Source: a virus. Taken from it: DNA of 36,144 nucleotides. Of the stretch, positions 1 through 6,376 are shown in pieces (the stretch's first letter is position 1; the number at the start of each line of letters is the position of its first letter). Both the position numbers and the translations under genes were made by a program. The DNA lies in the IMG/VR virus record IMGVR_UViG_3300032323_003043, positions 1-36,144 of that record, one strand, 5' to 3'. The notes under the pieces are model-generated. The model was not told the origin of the DNA, did not search any database, and saw only the letters and a program-made list of their open reading frames with translations.

Positions 1-1489
1 CTTCCACAGGTGTACCATTAACCCAATACTCATAAACAGAGTAAGGTATAATGCTGTGAGATTTGTTCTTATGAAGTGGGATATCTTTGTACTCATACTT
101 GCCCTTAGTTTTTGTTTTACCATTAGTGTAAATTGCTACATAGTTATTAACATCACTTATTATCATTTTCTGATAGTCTACAAACTCAAGTTCCAATTTA
201 GTAAGTTGTTCCCACTCTTTACAAACAGAGCTATAGACTTCCTCATACTCTCTTGGAATTGAGACCTCAAAACCATCTGTATTCATCATAACAAGGTCTA
301 AAGGAATCTTCTCTGCAAGCATCTCTAGTAACATAGTTAACAGGAGCTGGCCATTAATACAAATAGATAGAGTTACTGCTCTATCTCTTAGGAAACTATA
401 CTCATCATTTGTTAAACCATAAGTAGAATTTAACAAAATTTTAAGTATATAGTTTCTAGGATCACTCTTTGGTATACTTCTTCTTTCATTAAAGAAACCC
501 TCATACAGTGGAAGAAAGACATCATTAGGCAGATGTGCCGGACATAAGTTATTCCTAATCATAAGATTAGGATAGAAACTTACTACATCTAAACTTTTTA
601 TAATCTTGTTCTCATCACTTTCAAAGATTTTATTTTTAGGAGCAGCATGTATACCACCCAATCCATATACTATTGGGATACCCTTGTAAGTTACTGCCTT
701 CTCAAAGTTAGCTTTATTCTCAAGCCTTAAAGTTTGAAAGTGAGCAAGAACTTCTTGAAAGATAGGCTGTTGAAAGCTTACATATGGAAATATAATATCC
801 TTGACTTCTACTATATCTCTTATAGTAGACATACTCTTCAAGTCATTTAAAGGTATTCTCATTGCCTTGGATAAATACTTACCAAATAGTTTCTTAGCCA
901 TATCAGGTTCTGTACTATTCATTACATTAATATTATCCCTCAGAGTTATAGCTCTGCGAATATCTATCTCATGCTTGAATCTAGTATACAGTTCCTTAGT
1001 AGCAATTACATCATTCAAATTGTAAGAAAGCACCATTTCCTCCCAATTATCACCCTCTCCTTGAGAAGGCATATCCTCAATATTCTCTAGGTCCATCATA
1101 AATTCACACCACTTCAAGCCAGTTCTCTTGGCTTTAGTAGAGAGGGATAAGCTCCTGAATAGGTCTAGTTGTGGGATTCTAAATTGCCATTCAGCCACAT
1201 CAGGTCTTCTATTATCCTCTGAAGTTATAATCCTAGCATACCTCTTAATGTCTTGTGGAGTACAGTTAGGATTCCTAAACATATACTCTATTACTTGACC
1301 ATCAAAGTGTACACTATTGTAACCTATAAGTCCACTAACCTCAGTCTTTAAGAAAGCAAATAGTTGCTCTCTCTCATCTTTACTCTTACTAATGACAAAG
1401 ACTCTGGTTTCATCAGAGTCTCTATCTATAAAAGTTGCAGTAAAAATGTCTAAGGTTTCTAAATCATATACCCAAACCTTTTTGCTCAT
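1..1489 (-). CDS. Family B DNA polymerase (5' part, cut by window edge)
   Basis: Replicative DNA polymerase with 3'-5' proofreading exonuclease. I translated 496 residues from the ATG at 1489; the frame stays open to base 1, so the C-terminus lies outside the window. The exonuclease domain has motif I YDLETL (D9, E11), motif II NSVHFDG (N58, D63) and motif III YNLND (Y156, D160). The polymerase domain has motif A DVVSFYPN (near residue 305), motif B LLNSTYG and motif C MNTDGFE (near residue 400, the YGDTD equivalent). The start overlaps the end of the upstream zinc-ribbon gene by 26 bases, which suggests coupled translation. crAss-like phages carry either a family A or a family B polymerase; this one has B. 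No intein or intron is visible in the part seen. Confidence 0.93.
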   Translation of the reverse strand, partial: MSKKVWVYDLETLDIFTATFIDRDSDETRVFVISKSKDEREQLFAFLKTEVSGLIGYNSVHFDGQVIEYMFRNPNCTPQDIKRYARIITSEDNRRPDVAEWQFRIPQLDLFRSLSLSTKAKRTGLKWCEFMMDLENIEDMPSQGEGDNWEEMVLSYNLNDVIATKELYTRFKHEIDIRRAITLRDNINVMNSTEPDMAKKLFGKYLSKAMRIPLNDLKSMSTIRDIVEVKDIIFPYVSFQQPIFQEVLAHFQTLRLENKANFEKAVTYKGIPIVYGLGGIHAAPKNKIFESDENKIIKSLDVVSFYPNLMIRNNLCPAHLPNDVFLPLYEGFFNERRSIPKSDPRNYILKILLNSTYGLTNDEYSFLRDRAVTLSICINGQLLLTMLLEMLAEKIPLDLVMMNTDGFEVSIPREYEEVYSSVCKEWEQLTKLELEFVDYQKMIISDVNNYVAIYTNGKTKTKGKYEYKDIPLHKNKSHSIIPYSVYEYWVNGTPVE

Positions 1490-1850
1490 GCCTGTACTTT
1501 AACTCACTAGCCATTAAATTAATAGTTCTAGGATTATTATTAGACTCAGTGAGATAAGTAATAATATTTAAAATATGATCAGTATCTAAGTCTTTTAGCA
1601 ATCTTTCTACAGGAGGAATTCTCTTCATATTTTTATCATAATTAGAGGTCCAAGTAAATACTTCTCTAATTTCTTCTATAAGATCAGAAATCTCACCTTC
1701 CCTTATTTCAGCATCACCAATAGTTCTGGAATATAAGTCTTCAATATCAACCCCAGACTTATTGCAAGTAGAACACCAAGCCATTTCATGGTGTTTAAAA
1801 TTGTGCAGACTTGTTTGACAGGTTTTGCAGTAACCATACTTTATTTTCAT
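1464..1850 (-). CDS. Small zinc-ribbon protein next to DNA polymerase
   Basis: 128 residues, function unknown. The N-terminus has a treble-clef or zinc-ribbon signature: CKTC (C8, C11) and CSTC (C26, C29), with a histidine pair (H20, H21) between. The rest is predicted helical and acidic, with EIREGEISDLIEEIREVF near residue 50-70. It overlaps the polymerase start by 26 bases and the preceding gene by 56 bases, so it belongs to the same leftward operon. The position suggests a replication or transcription accessory role, but this is inference only. Confidence 0.8.
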   Translation of the reverse strand: MKIKYGYCKTCQTSLHNFKHHEMAWCSTCNKSGVDIEDLYSRTIGDAEIREGEISDLIEEIREVFTWTSNYDKNMKRIPPVERLLKDLDTDHILNIITYLTESNNNPRTINLMASELKYRHEQKGLGI

Positions 1851-2160
1851 TTTCTAATTTTTTAATCTTATCTCTAAGTTCTATTTGAGATTTCCAATAT
1901 TTGTGGTCATCAGAATATTGATAACTTTCATCAAGAAAATTACTAAGATAATCAATCTCTTCTTGCAGAGATGCTCTCTCAACAATATACTCTATGCCTC
2001 TGGAAAGATGCAATATTAGAAAATTACTGTGAGCTTCCCAACTATTAAAGGCCATTTTAAAACTTAATTTAAAGTCTCCAATATACTTGTTATTTTTAGG
2101 AGGCATAAGTTCTTCAACTACTCTTTTAATATCATCAAGACTATAAAAAACTTTATACAT
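1795..2160 (-). CDS. Hypothetical protein, helical C-terminus
   Basis: 121 residues that I do not recognise. The C-terminal half (YWKSQIELRDKIKKLENENK) reads as a short coiled coil. No signal peptide or membrane segment is seen. The start lies two bases after the stop of the upstream gene, and its end overlaps the zinc-ribbon gene by 56 bases. Such a tight arrangement supports a real gene in the operon that leads into the DNA polymerase. Confidence 0.7.
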   Translation of the reverse strand: MYKVFYSLDDIKRVVEELMPPKNNKYIGDFKLSFKMAFNSWEAHSNFLILHLSRGIEYIVERASLQEEIDYLSNFLDESYQYSDDHKYWKSQIELRDKIKKLENENKVWLLQNLSNKSAQF

Positions 2161-2161
2161 A

Positions 2162-2383
2162 TCACATTTTGTTTATTTGTACAATAGAATTTTGATTCAA
2201 TGGACTAATACCCATATACTTAGCTAAAAGATGTTGTGCTTGATAAGGATCATTTAAGCATGTACCAACATACCAAATAAAATTATCCATATGTATTAAA
2301 CAATAGTTTTCTTCTTTTAAGTATGCAATCTCCTCAAACTTAGGATATTGTTTACCTATTTCTAATACAAAAATATTAATCAT
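2162..2383 (-). CDS. Hypothetical protein, 73 aa
   Basis: Small protein with no motif I can name. It is rich in aromatic residues (NFIWYVGT, KYMG) and has no clear membrane segment. It overlaps the upstream lipoprotein gene by four bases (ATGA type) and is followed by the next gene at once. The coupling supports expression; function is unknown. Confidence 0.65.
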   Translation of the reverse strand: MINIFVLEIGKQYPKFEEIAYLKEENYCLIHMDNFIWYVGTCLNDPYQAQHLLAKYMGISPLNQNSIVQINKM

Positions 2384-2625
2384 TTACAATCAGTTGAGAG
2401 TACCTTAGTATAGATGGTATCACCTATACTATCTCTATAAATCTTAACTTGTTCTCCAATCCAATCATTATTTGGACCACAAGAATTATATGTAGCAGAT
2501 GTAGTTTTAGGATATCCATCTCTTCTTGGAGAATAATGTTCAGATAGTATTTGAGTACAAGTCTGACATTCCTTCTCACAAGAAGAAAATAAGATTAAAA
2601 TTCCTATTAAACTACATTTGTACAT
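2380..2625 (-). CDS. Small phage lipoprotein
   Basis: 81 residues from the ATG at 2625; a TTG 12 bases upstream is less likely because it would put extra residues in front of the signal. The N-terminus MYKCSLIGILILFSSC is a lipoprotein signal with a lipobox-like LFSSC, so the mature protein would start at the cysteine and sit in a membrane. The mature part has further cysteines (ECQTC, NSC, DCK) that could form disulfides in the periplasm. It overlaps the end of the M15 peptidase gene by 14 bases. Small phage lipoproteins often act in superinfection exclusion (for example T5 Llp) or as outer-membrane spanins; either would fit next to an endolysin, but neither is proven. Confidence 0.72.
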   Translation of the reverse strand: MYKCSLIGILILFSSCEKECQTCTQILSEHYSPRRDGYPKTTSATYNSCGPNNDWIGEQVKIYRDSIGDTIYTKVLSTDCK

Positions 2626-3073
2626 ATTTTGTTCCAAAAGTACCTTTTACAGCCTTTAATATGTGTCCTCGTTGAGGGCCTGAAGTATTATAAGACACAT
2701 GAACCCAATCAGGATTGCTATTGTTTCCATATTCCCAAATTAATTGATCAAAGAAAAGATTATCTCTAATATATTTAAAAACTTGTACGTTAGTAACATG
2801 AAGATGTCCATCCATATCAATATCCATAGCCTCACCACTAAGATGTTGAGAATTTCTAGCTCCTCCAATCTTTTTATTTAAAGCTGCACTTCTATAACCA
2901 GATGAGATATAGATAGGTACACCAAAATGTTCTCTAATTGGTTGGAATATCTTCTCAGCAAGTACCTTCATATTCTCAATATGCTCAGGAGTAGGTTGAT
3001 TGCTAACTCCTTTTCTTTTTGCCATATCACTCCTTATCATTTCAAAGAGTGTTAAATTTTTACTTAAGTTCAT
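2612..3073 (-). CDS. M15-family peptidoglycan peptidase (endolysin)
   Basis: 153 residues, a zinc D-Ala-D-Ala carboxypeptidase/endopeptidase fold. Zinc and catalytic residues are readable: the SQHLSGEAMDID motif gives H77 and D84, WEYG gives the likely catalytic E114, and WVHVSY gives H125. The preceding SGYRSAALNKKIGGA is also typical. The length fits a single-domain phage endolysin of the M15_3 type. No signal peptide is present, so it would need a holin or other route to the periplasm. It overlaps the secreted-protein gene before it by 14 bases and the lipoprotein gene after it, forming a likely lysis or envelope cassette. Confidence 0.9.
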   Translation of the reverse strand: MNLSKNLTLFEMIRSDMAKRKGVSNQPTPEHIENMKVLAEKIFQPIREHFGVPIYISSGYRSAALNKKIGGARNSQHLSGEAMDIDMDGHLHVTNVQVFKYIRDNLFFDQLIWEYGNNSNPDWVHVSYNTSGPQRGHILKAVKGTFGTKYVQM

Positions 3074-3446
3074 ATCTTATTTTTAAATCTGCATATTTAA
3101 TTTCAAATTCACTTTTATTGTATCCATTTCTATCTAATGAGAAATCAATGGTACATAAAACTTTATCTTTATCTTGACAATAATACCAATAAATTATTTC
3201 CCCTTCATTAACAAACCTTTCAGTTTTATGTATAATGTAAGTTTGTAACTTATTAGTATAAATAGTAATAATACTTGCAGCACTATCAATCTCAATATTA
3301 GCATCTATTAATTCTTTCTCAGACCATGGAGTCCATCTCTCATCTCTCTTAATTGTACAGAAAGAGAAAGTCTTAGCTCTATGATACTGTTGAGAGTAAG
3401 AAATAGTACTTACAAAGAATAATAATATAAATAGTAATTTCTTCAT
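3060..3446 (-). CDS. Secreted protein of unknown function
   Basis: 128 residues from the ATG at 3446. The frame is open further upstream, but that part runs into the tRNA-like element at 3464, and this ATG opens directly with a good signal peptide, MKKLLFILLFFVSTISYSQQ, typical of Bacteroidetes secreted proteins (cleavage near SYSQ). The mature part is beta-rich and has two cysteines. It overlaps the endolysin start by 14 bases. It could act in the periplasm at lysis or alter the infected cell's envelope; no known family was recognised. Confidence 0.72.
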   Translation of the reverse strand: MKKLLFILLFFVSTISYSQQYHRAKTFSFCTIKRDERWTPWSEKELIDANIEIDSAASIITIYTNKLQTYIIHKTERFVNEGEIIYWYYCQDKDKVLCTIDFSLDRNGYNKSEFEIKYADLKIRYELK

Positions 3447-3463
3447 ACTTGTTTTACGATTAG

Positions 3464-3545
3464 CAGTCAAGATGAGATTCGAACTCATGACTATGCAACC
3501 TTATAGGATGTGATGGGCCCCTTTCACATTACGCATTACTTGACT
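3464..3545 (-). tRNA. Atypical tRNA-like element 1
   Basis: The ends are tRNA-like: a perfect 7-bp acceptor stem (AGTCAAG with CTTGACT) and a canonical T arm, ATGAG-TTCGAAT-CTCAT. The 48 bases between acceptor and T arm do not fold into normal D and anticodon arms. Instead they hold a 6-bp hairpin ATGTGA/TCACAT with a 10-base loop, and ATGC can pair with GCAT across most of the region. No anticodon can be assigned with a U33. It could be a degenerate tRNA, a tRNA mimic or an interrupted tRNA. CCA is not encoded. Confidence 0.45.
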
Positions 3546-3825
3546 ATAAACAACCCACTAAACTCTCGGTTTTCACAAGTATAGGGTTGTTGACCTAAGA
3601 AGACTATTCTTAGGGATGAAACCGATAATGAAGAACTCTAATTTTTCCAACTTACAAGTTCTATGGCTGTCCTCTTTACAGAGTTAGGAACAGACTTAGT
3701 TTGCTGTCTTACCAACAAATACAGATAGTCAATCTGAGTGAAACCAACTTTCACTACGATACTCATATAGGAATCACCCTATTCTATCATATTGAGCATA
3801 CTATCCATTGATTAGATGGAGTCGT

Positions 3826-3912
3826 AGTCAGGGTAAGAATTGCACTTACTTCGTCCTTCCAGATATTACTATCCTTACAATGAAGGGTGTTACTTATATA
3901 CACCACCTGACT
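3826..3912 (-). tRNA. Atypical tRNA-like element 2 (long anticodon loop)
   Basis: 87 bases with a perfect acceptor stem (AGTCAGG/CCTGACT), discriminator A at 3825, a D stem GTGT/ACAC and a T arm GTAAG-TGCAATT-CTTAC. A perfect 5-bp stem CCTTC/GAAGG sits where the anticodon stem belongs and is followed by exactly five variable-loop bases (ACGAA). Its loop is 22 bases instead of 7, that is, about 15 extra bases. The 5' side of the loop (ATTGTA) would give U33 and anticodon TGT (Thr) if the extra bases were removed. The D loop lacks the usual GG. Function is uncertain. Confidence 0.45.
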
Positions 3913-4010
3913 AATAAATACTCAGGGACTAATAGGAATTTACACCTATAAGTTTGAGTATTTATATAATTGCAACTTATTTTTTCCAACAGGAGTTGCC
4001 AACCTTCGGT

Positions 4011-4122
4011 AGTCAGGGCAGGACTCGAACCTGCAAGTTGTGTTACTGTGGTTCACTAAGATTACCCACACCTTCACACAGCATTATTGTCTTATGCGTG
4101 TCTGCTATTTCACCACCTGACT
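4011..4122 (-). tRNA. Atypical tRNA-like element 3 (112 nt, Leu-like 5' end)
   Basis: Perfect acceptor AGTCAGG/CCTGACT, discriminator A at 4010 and a strong T arm GCAGG-TTCGAGT-CCTGC. The 5' part (GTGAAATAGCAGACACGC) resembles the D arm of a tRNA-Leu. The length, 112 bases, is 20-30 longer than a class II tRNA. The middle can form ACACGCAT/ATGC(T)GTGT and TGTGG/CCACA with a 14-base loop rather than one clear anticodon arm. It shares the first 12 bases of its 5' end with element 2, which suggests duplication. Confidence 0.45.
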
Positions 4123-4127
4123 AACAT

Positions 4128-4180
4128 TTGTCGGGAATCCCTATTTATTGTCGGGAAACCTTAAAAAATGTCGGGAATCA
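4128..4180 (+). repeat. Three TGTCGGGAA repeats at exact 20-bp spacing
   Basis: Copies begin at 4128 (TTGTCGGGAATCC), 4148 (TTGTCGGGAAACC) and 4168 (ATGTCGGGAATCA). The spacing is exactly 20 bp, close to two helical turns, so a protein would bind one face of the DNA. The array lies between the stop region of the 60-residue gene and the tRNA-like cluster, and ends 9 bases before the 5' end of element 3. Read on the minus strand the core is TCCCGA, also seen once each at 6275 and 9511. Confidence 0.7.
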
Positions 4181-4360
4181 AGAGTTATCCTCTATTAATT
4201 CCTCAATACTTGCTATACAAGAATCTACTTCTGATTGCTCAGATCCACCTTCATCTATCTCAGATAAACAAAGATAATATAATTCCATTATATCATTTTT
4301 AAGAGAAGGATATTTTTCCTTCTTTTCTTTAATAAATTTTTCTAAATATTCTAAATTCAT
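4178..4360 (-). CDS. Small acidic helical protein
   Basis: 60 residues from the ATG at 4360, which overlaps the stop of the winged-helix gene in an ATGA. The frame also has an ATG three codons upstream, but the coupled start is preferred. The sequence is lysine-rich at the N-terminus and strongly acidic at the C-terminus (DEGGSEQSEVDS, EELIEDNS). No motif is recognised. Coupling to a DNA-binding protein suggests a partner or modulator role, which is speculation. Confidence 0.65.
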   Translation of the reverse strand: MNLEYLEKFIKEKKEKYPSLKNDIMELYYLCLSEIDEGGSEQSEVDSCIASIEELIEDNS

Positions 4361-4722
4361 ATGTCCCAAATATAACCAACACCTTTAATAGTTCTAATAG
4401 GAGCAATACTTATCTTACTCCTTATGTGTCTAACATGAACATCAACAGTTCTATCTTCTACACATACTCCTAACCATATTCTATTAAGTAATTCCTCTCT
4501 AGAAACTACTCTGCCTGCATGTTTTTGCAAATACTTAGCTACTAAAAATTCTTTTTTAGGAAGATGTAATTTCTTACCACTAAAAGATGCAGTATAATCA
4601 TCAGATAAAAGATGTACATTAGTAGATGGAGGATTAAGATATCTCTCCATCCACTGTGCACCAGCAATAAATGCATCTGGATTCTCAGAAAATTGAGAAG
4701 CTTCAATTAGTTCTTGCCTCAT
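4357..4722 (-). CDS. Orphan OmpR/PhoB-type winged-helix DNA-binding protein
   Basis: 121 residues. The C-terminal two thirds (about 45-121) match the transcriptional regulator C-terminal domain of response regulators: LPKKEFLVAKYLQKHAGRVV, SREELLNRIW, then the recognition helix region DRTVDVHVRHIRSKI and the wing IRTIKGVGYIWDI. There is no receiver domain; the N-terminal 40 residues (with AGAQWMERYLNPPS) are unlike CheY. It would thus bind DNA without phosphorelay control. It is coupled to a small acidic protein by ATGA. Candidate target sites are the 20-bp-spaced repeats just downstream, since this family binds direct repeats, but the usual half-site spacing is about 10-11 bp. Confidence 0.88.
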   Translation of the reverse strand: MRQELIEASQFSENPDAFIAGAQWMERYLNPPSTNVHLLSDDYTASFSGKKLHLPKKEFLVAKYLQKHAGRVVSREELLNRIWLGVCVEDRTVDVHVRHIRSKISIAPIRTIKGVGYIWDI

Positions 4723-4747
4723 AATTTCTTAATTTCTTGCTAATATG

Positions 4748-5065
4748 TTAAATAAAAAATGGTCTTATTGTTATTACACCAAGGCCAAAACCAAAAGCAA
4801 AAGCAGTAGCTATCATTAATCTTTCTTTAAAGGTTTTTGATTCAATATTAAAATGATTCATTGGAAGGCATAAAAATGGATTTATAAATACCATTAGAAA
4901 CATTCCTATCCAATTCTTATCCATTAAAAATTTTAAGCCTGCAATTGAGTTTAATTCTAATATGTATGCTGTAAAAAATACTATTAATAATTTATATTTA
5001 AAATTTAACATATATACTTTTTTATTTGCTATAGGTATTTTTCTAATCTTACTTTTCTTTAGCAC
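4748..5065 (-). CDS. Small integral membrane protein
   Basis: 105 residues from a GTG that directly follows the stop of the upstream gene; an ATG at 5011 would give a shorter form starting MLNFKYKLLIVFF. Three hydrophobic segments are visible: YKLLIVFFTAYILEL, WIGMFLMVFINPFLCLP and MIATAFAFGFGLGVITI. A short, basic-tailed, three-segment membrane protein near cell-wall enzymes is a holin candidate, but the family was not recognised. Confidence 0.6.
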   Translation of the reverse strand: MLKKSKIRKIPIANKKVYMLNFKYKLLIVFFTAYILELNSIAGLKFLMDKNWIGMFLMVFINPFLCLPMNHFNIESKTFKERLMIATAFAFGFGLGVITIRPFFI

Positions 5066-5233
5066 TCATACTTTTAAACCTTTTTTTAGGTTTTTTGCCA
5101 TTCTTTCATATTCTAATGCAGCATCTATAATATTATCAGTTTTTTTTAAAGCCATTCTCCTTAACTTTCTTGAGGAAAAGGTTTTTGGACCATGATCTTT
5201 TGATGCAAAATTGGTTTTATAATAATGATTCAT
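5066..5233 (-). CDS. Small basic protein, 55 aa
   Basis: Translation starts at 5233 with MNHYYKTNFASK and ends in a TGA at 5066-5068. It is lysine- and arginine-rich (SSRKLRRMALKK, MAKNLKKGLKV) and has no membrane segment. It overlaps the end of the 3D-domain gene by the classic ATGA and is followed with no gap by the membrane-protein gene. This three-gene coupling is the main evidence for it. Function is unknown. Confidence 0.6.
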   Translation of the reverse strand: MNHYYKTNFASKDHGPKTFSSRKLRRMALKKTDNIIDAALEYERMAKNLKKGLKV

Positions 5234-5784
5234 ATGCTTATGTGTACTGAGTCTACATTTAATTTATCATATACTAAGAAATCTATTTTATTAGTAAATC
5301 TTTTATTCATAGTATCTTCAACCTTATAAATTCCTCTAAGATGTACAGGTTGATGTACATATATTTCAGAACCATAGGGATATATTTTAAGCAAATCTCT
5401 AGAGAGTGCTACAACTTTAATAGTTTTATTCTTAAGTTTCCTTAAGTTAATTTTATATCCGGAACCTGTGATAAGAGGAGTTTTATCACATTGTCCTTCA
5501 GTAGGATTATAGTAAGTAGCTTTAACTTTCCTAAATAAAACTTCTTTAACTACTACTGAATCCTGTATAATCTTAATTTCTTGTTTACCACTCTCATATT
5601 TATCCAATACTATATTTAGATGTAAAAAGAATAAAAGAATTGCACATACTGCAGAGAATGCATTAAGTGCAGTCCTAATAGGACTCTCTTGTTTAAGAAT
5701 ATATACTTTAATATAAGATTCTATACCGGTGATTGTAAAACTTAATGCTGCTAGGGAAACTAATAACTCAATTATTGTACTCAT
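5230..5784 (-). CDS. Membrane-anchored 3D-domain protein (cell-wall hydrolase-like)
   Basis: 184 residues. Two hydrophobic segments lie near the N-terminus (about 4-20 and 40-58: LNAFSAVCAILLFFLHL), then a charged linker, then a 3D (double-psi beta-barrel) domain at about 88-172. Its signatures are ATYYNPTEGQCD, the ITGSGYKINL turn, VALSRDLLKIYPYGSEIYV and GIYKVEDTMN followed by NKIDFLV; D157 and D168 are two of the usual conserved aspartates. This fold occurs in MltA-like lytic transglycosylases and RlpA-like proteins. It overlaps the sigma-like gene by 17 bases. It may cut or bind peptidoglycan during lysis. Confidence 0.8.
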   Translation of the reverse strand: MSTIIELLVSLAALSFTITGIESYIKVYILKQESPIRTALNAFSAVCAILLFFLHLNIVLDKYESGKQEIKIIQDSVVVKEVLFRKVKATYYNPTEGQCDKTPLITGSGYKINLRKLKNKTIKVVALSRDLLKIYPYGSEIYVHQPVHLRGIYKVEDTMNKRFTNKIDFLVYDKLNVDSVHISI

Positions 5785-6217
5785 GCCATTTAATTTTTAA
5801 TTGTTTATTGAGCTCATTGTAATCTTGCATAGATATCTGGAGCTCATTACAGATATCTTTGACACTTTTATCATCAGATTTTAAGAGAAAGAACATATAT
5901 AATGGTGTACCCATTAATGTCTCTTTAAAACTCTTAATGTCTATATTGCTTTCATCATTGTGCTGTAATCTTTCTGGTATATCATCAACATAATCAGGAT
6001 GTTTCTTCCTAATATATTTATCAATGTAGTGGTTTCTAGCTACATTATTTATCCAGGTTACTGGTGCACTTTTATTTGGATCAAAGAGATGTTGTTTAAG
6101 AGTTGCTTTAAGTAAAATATCTTCTACAAAATCATCAAGATCCTCATCTTTTAGTTTGAAGTTGTTTTTGGCAAATCTTTTTACTTCTTTTTTATGTTTG
6201 TAAAACTCAAAATTCAT
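5768..6217 (-). CDS. ECF-like RNA polymerase sigma factor
   Basis: 149 residues. Region 2 is clear at about 15-72: LDDFVEDILLKATLKQHLFD, then APVTWINNVARNHYIDKYIR and KKH, which matches the core-binding and -10 recognition helices of ECF sigma factors (WLyrIArNlaiDyyR type). Residues about 100-145 (DDKSVKDICNELQISMQDYN) resemble the region 4 helix-turn-helix. It would redirect a host RNA polymerase, or less likely a phage one, to phage promoters. It heads its transcript, directly after a terminator and a TACATTTG promoter box. Confidence 0.85.
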   Translation of the reverse strand: MNFEFYKHKKEVKRFAKNNFKLKDEDLDDFVEDILLKATLKQHLFDPNKSAPVTWINNVARNHYIDKYIRKKHPDYVDDIPERLQHNDESNIDIKSFKETLMGTPLYMFFLLKSDDKSVKDICNELQISMQDYNELNKQLKIKWHEYNN

Positions 6218-6227
6218 TTTACAAATG

Positions 6228-6235
6228 TATAAAAA
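6228..6235 (-). promoter_or_regulatory. Bacteroidetes-type -7 box before the sigma-factor gene
   Basis: TACATTTG on the minus strand matches TAnnTTTG, the -7 element used by Bacteroidetes primary sigma factor. It lies about 10 bases upstream of the ATG at 6217, so the leader would be very short. A TTTG at suitable -33 spacing was not found; a TTTTTG lies about 33-39 bases further upstream in the TCCCGA motif block. Confidence 0.5.
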
Positions 6236-6261
6236 AATAAGTTAACATATTAAATACCAAA

Positions 6262-6284
6262 TTAATCAAAAAGTTCGGGAGTGG
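6262..6284 (-). promoter_or_regulatory. TCCCGA motif site upstream of the sigma-factor gene
   Basis: On the minus strand this reads ACTCCCGAACTTTTTG, with GAGT just upstream able to pair with ACTC. A near copy, ACTCCCGAAAGTTTTTG, lies at 9501-9519. Both sit just after an intrinsic terminator and before the next leftward gene, so a promoter or binding site is likely. Confidence 0.45.
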
Positions 6285-6300
6285 TATTACTCAATTTTTT

Positions 6301-6340
6301 TATAAAAAAAGAAAATAGGGAAGAATATCCTCCCTATTTT
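6301..6340 (-). terminator. Intrinsic terminator after tRNA-Arg
   Basis: A 10-bp stem AAAATAGGGA/TCCCTATTTT (6312-6321 with 6331-6340), 9-base loop, followed on the minus strand by a T-rich run. It ends the transcript that carries tRNA-Arg and separates it from the sigma-factor operon. Confidence 0.88.
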
Positions 6341-6376
6341 ACAGAACTATTTATTCACAATTAACCAAAACACATG

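Larger units (their letters stand above)
3464..4127 (-). other. Gene-free tRNA-like cluster with structured spacers
   Basis: About 660 bases with no credible ORF. Besides the three tRNA-like elements, the spacers are full of helices on the minus strand: a 9-bp stem TAAATACTC/GAGTATTTA around a 5-bp hairpin ATAGG/CCTAT (near 3914-3964), CCTAAGAA/TTCTTAGG (near 3593-3614), AACAACCC/GGGTTGTT (near 3549-3592), GTGAAA/TTTCAC (near 3739-3755) and CTCTGTAAAGAG with a GTAA loop. The phrase GTTGGAAAAA recurs twice. It may be a tRNA operon with processing hairpins or one larger structured RNA that contains tRNA mimics. Confidence 0.5.

Noticed and set aside
801-1025. Plus-strand frame of 74 codons
   Set aside because: It lies antisense within the DNA polymerase domain, whose motifs are intact, and is a composition shadow.
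3546-3825. Group I intron between tRNA-like elements
   Set aside because: Strings similar to the R and S core (TTGACTATC and AAGAATAGTC, able to pair) are present, but I could not find P4-P6 partners or a clean P1, so the evidence is too weak to call.
4011-4122. Amber or ochre suppressor tRNA
   Set aside because: Loop strings such as CTTAG are present, but no anticodon arm can be placed, and genes in the window end normally at TAG, TAA and TGA.
3464-4180. CRISPR array
   Set aside because: The repeated TGTCGGGAA words are only about 10 bases with 10-base gaps, not repeat-spacer units of CRISPR size, and no cas genes are present.
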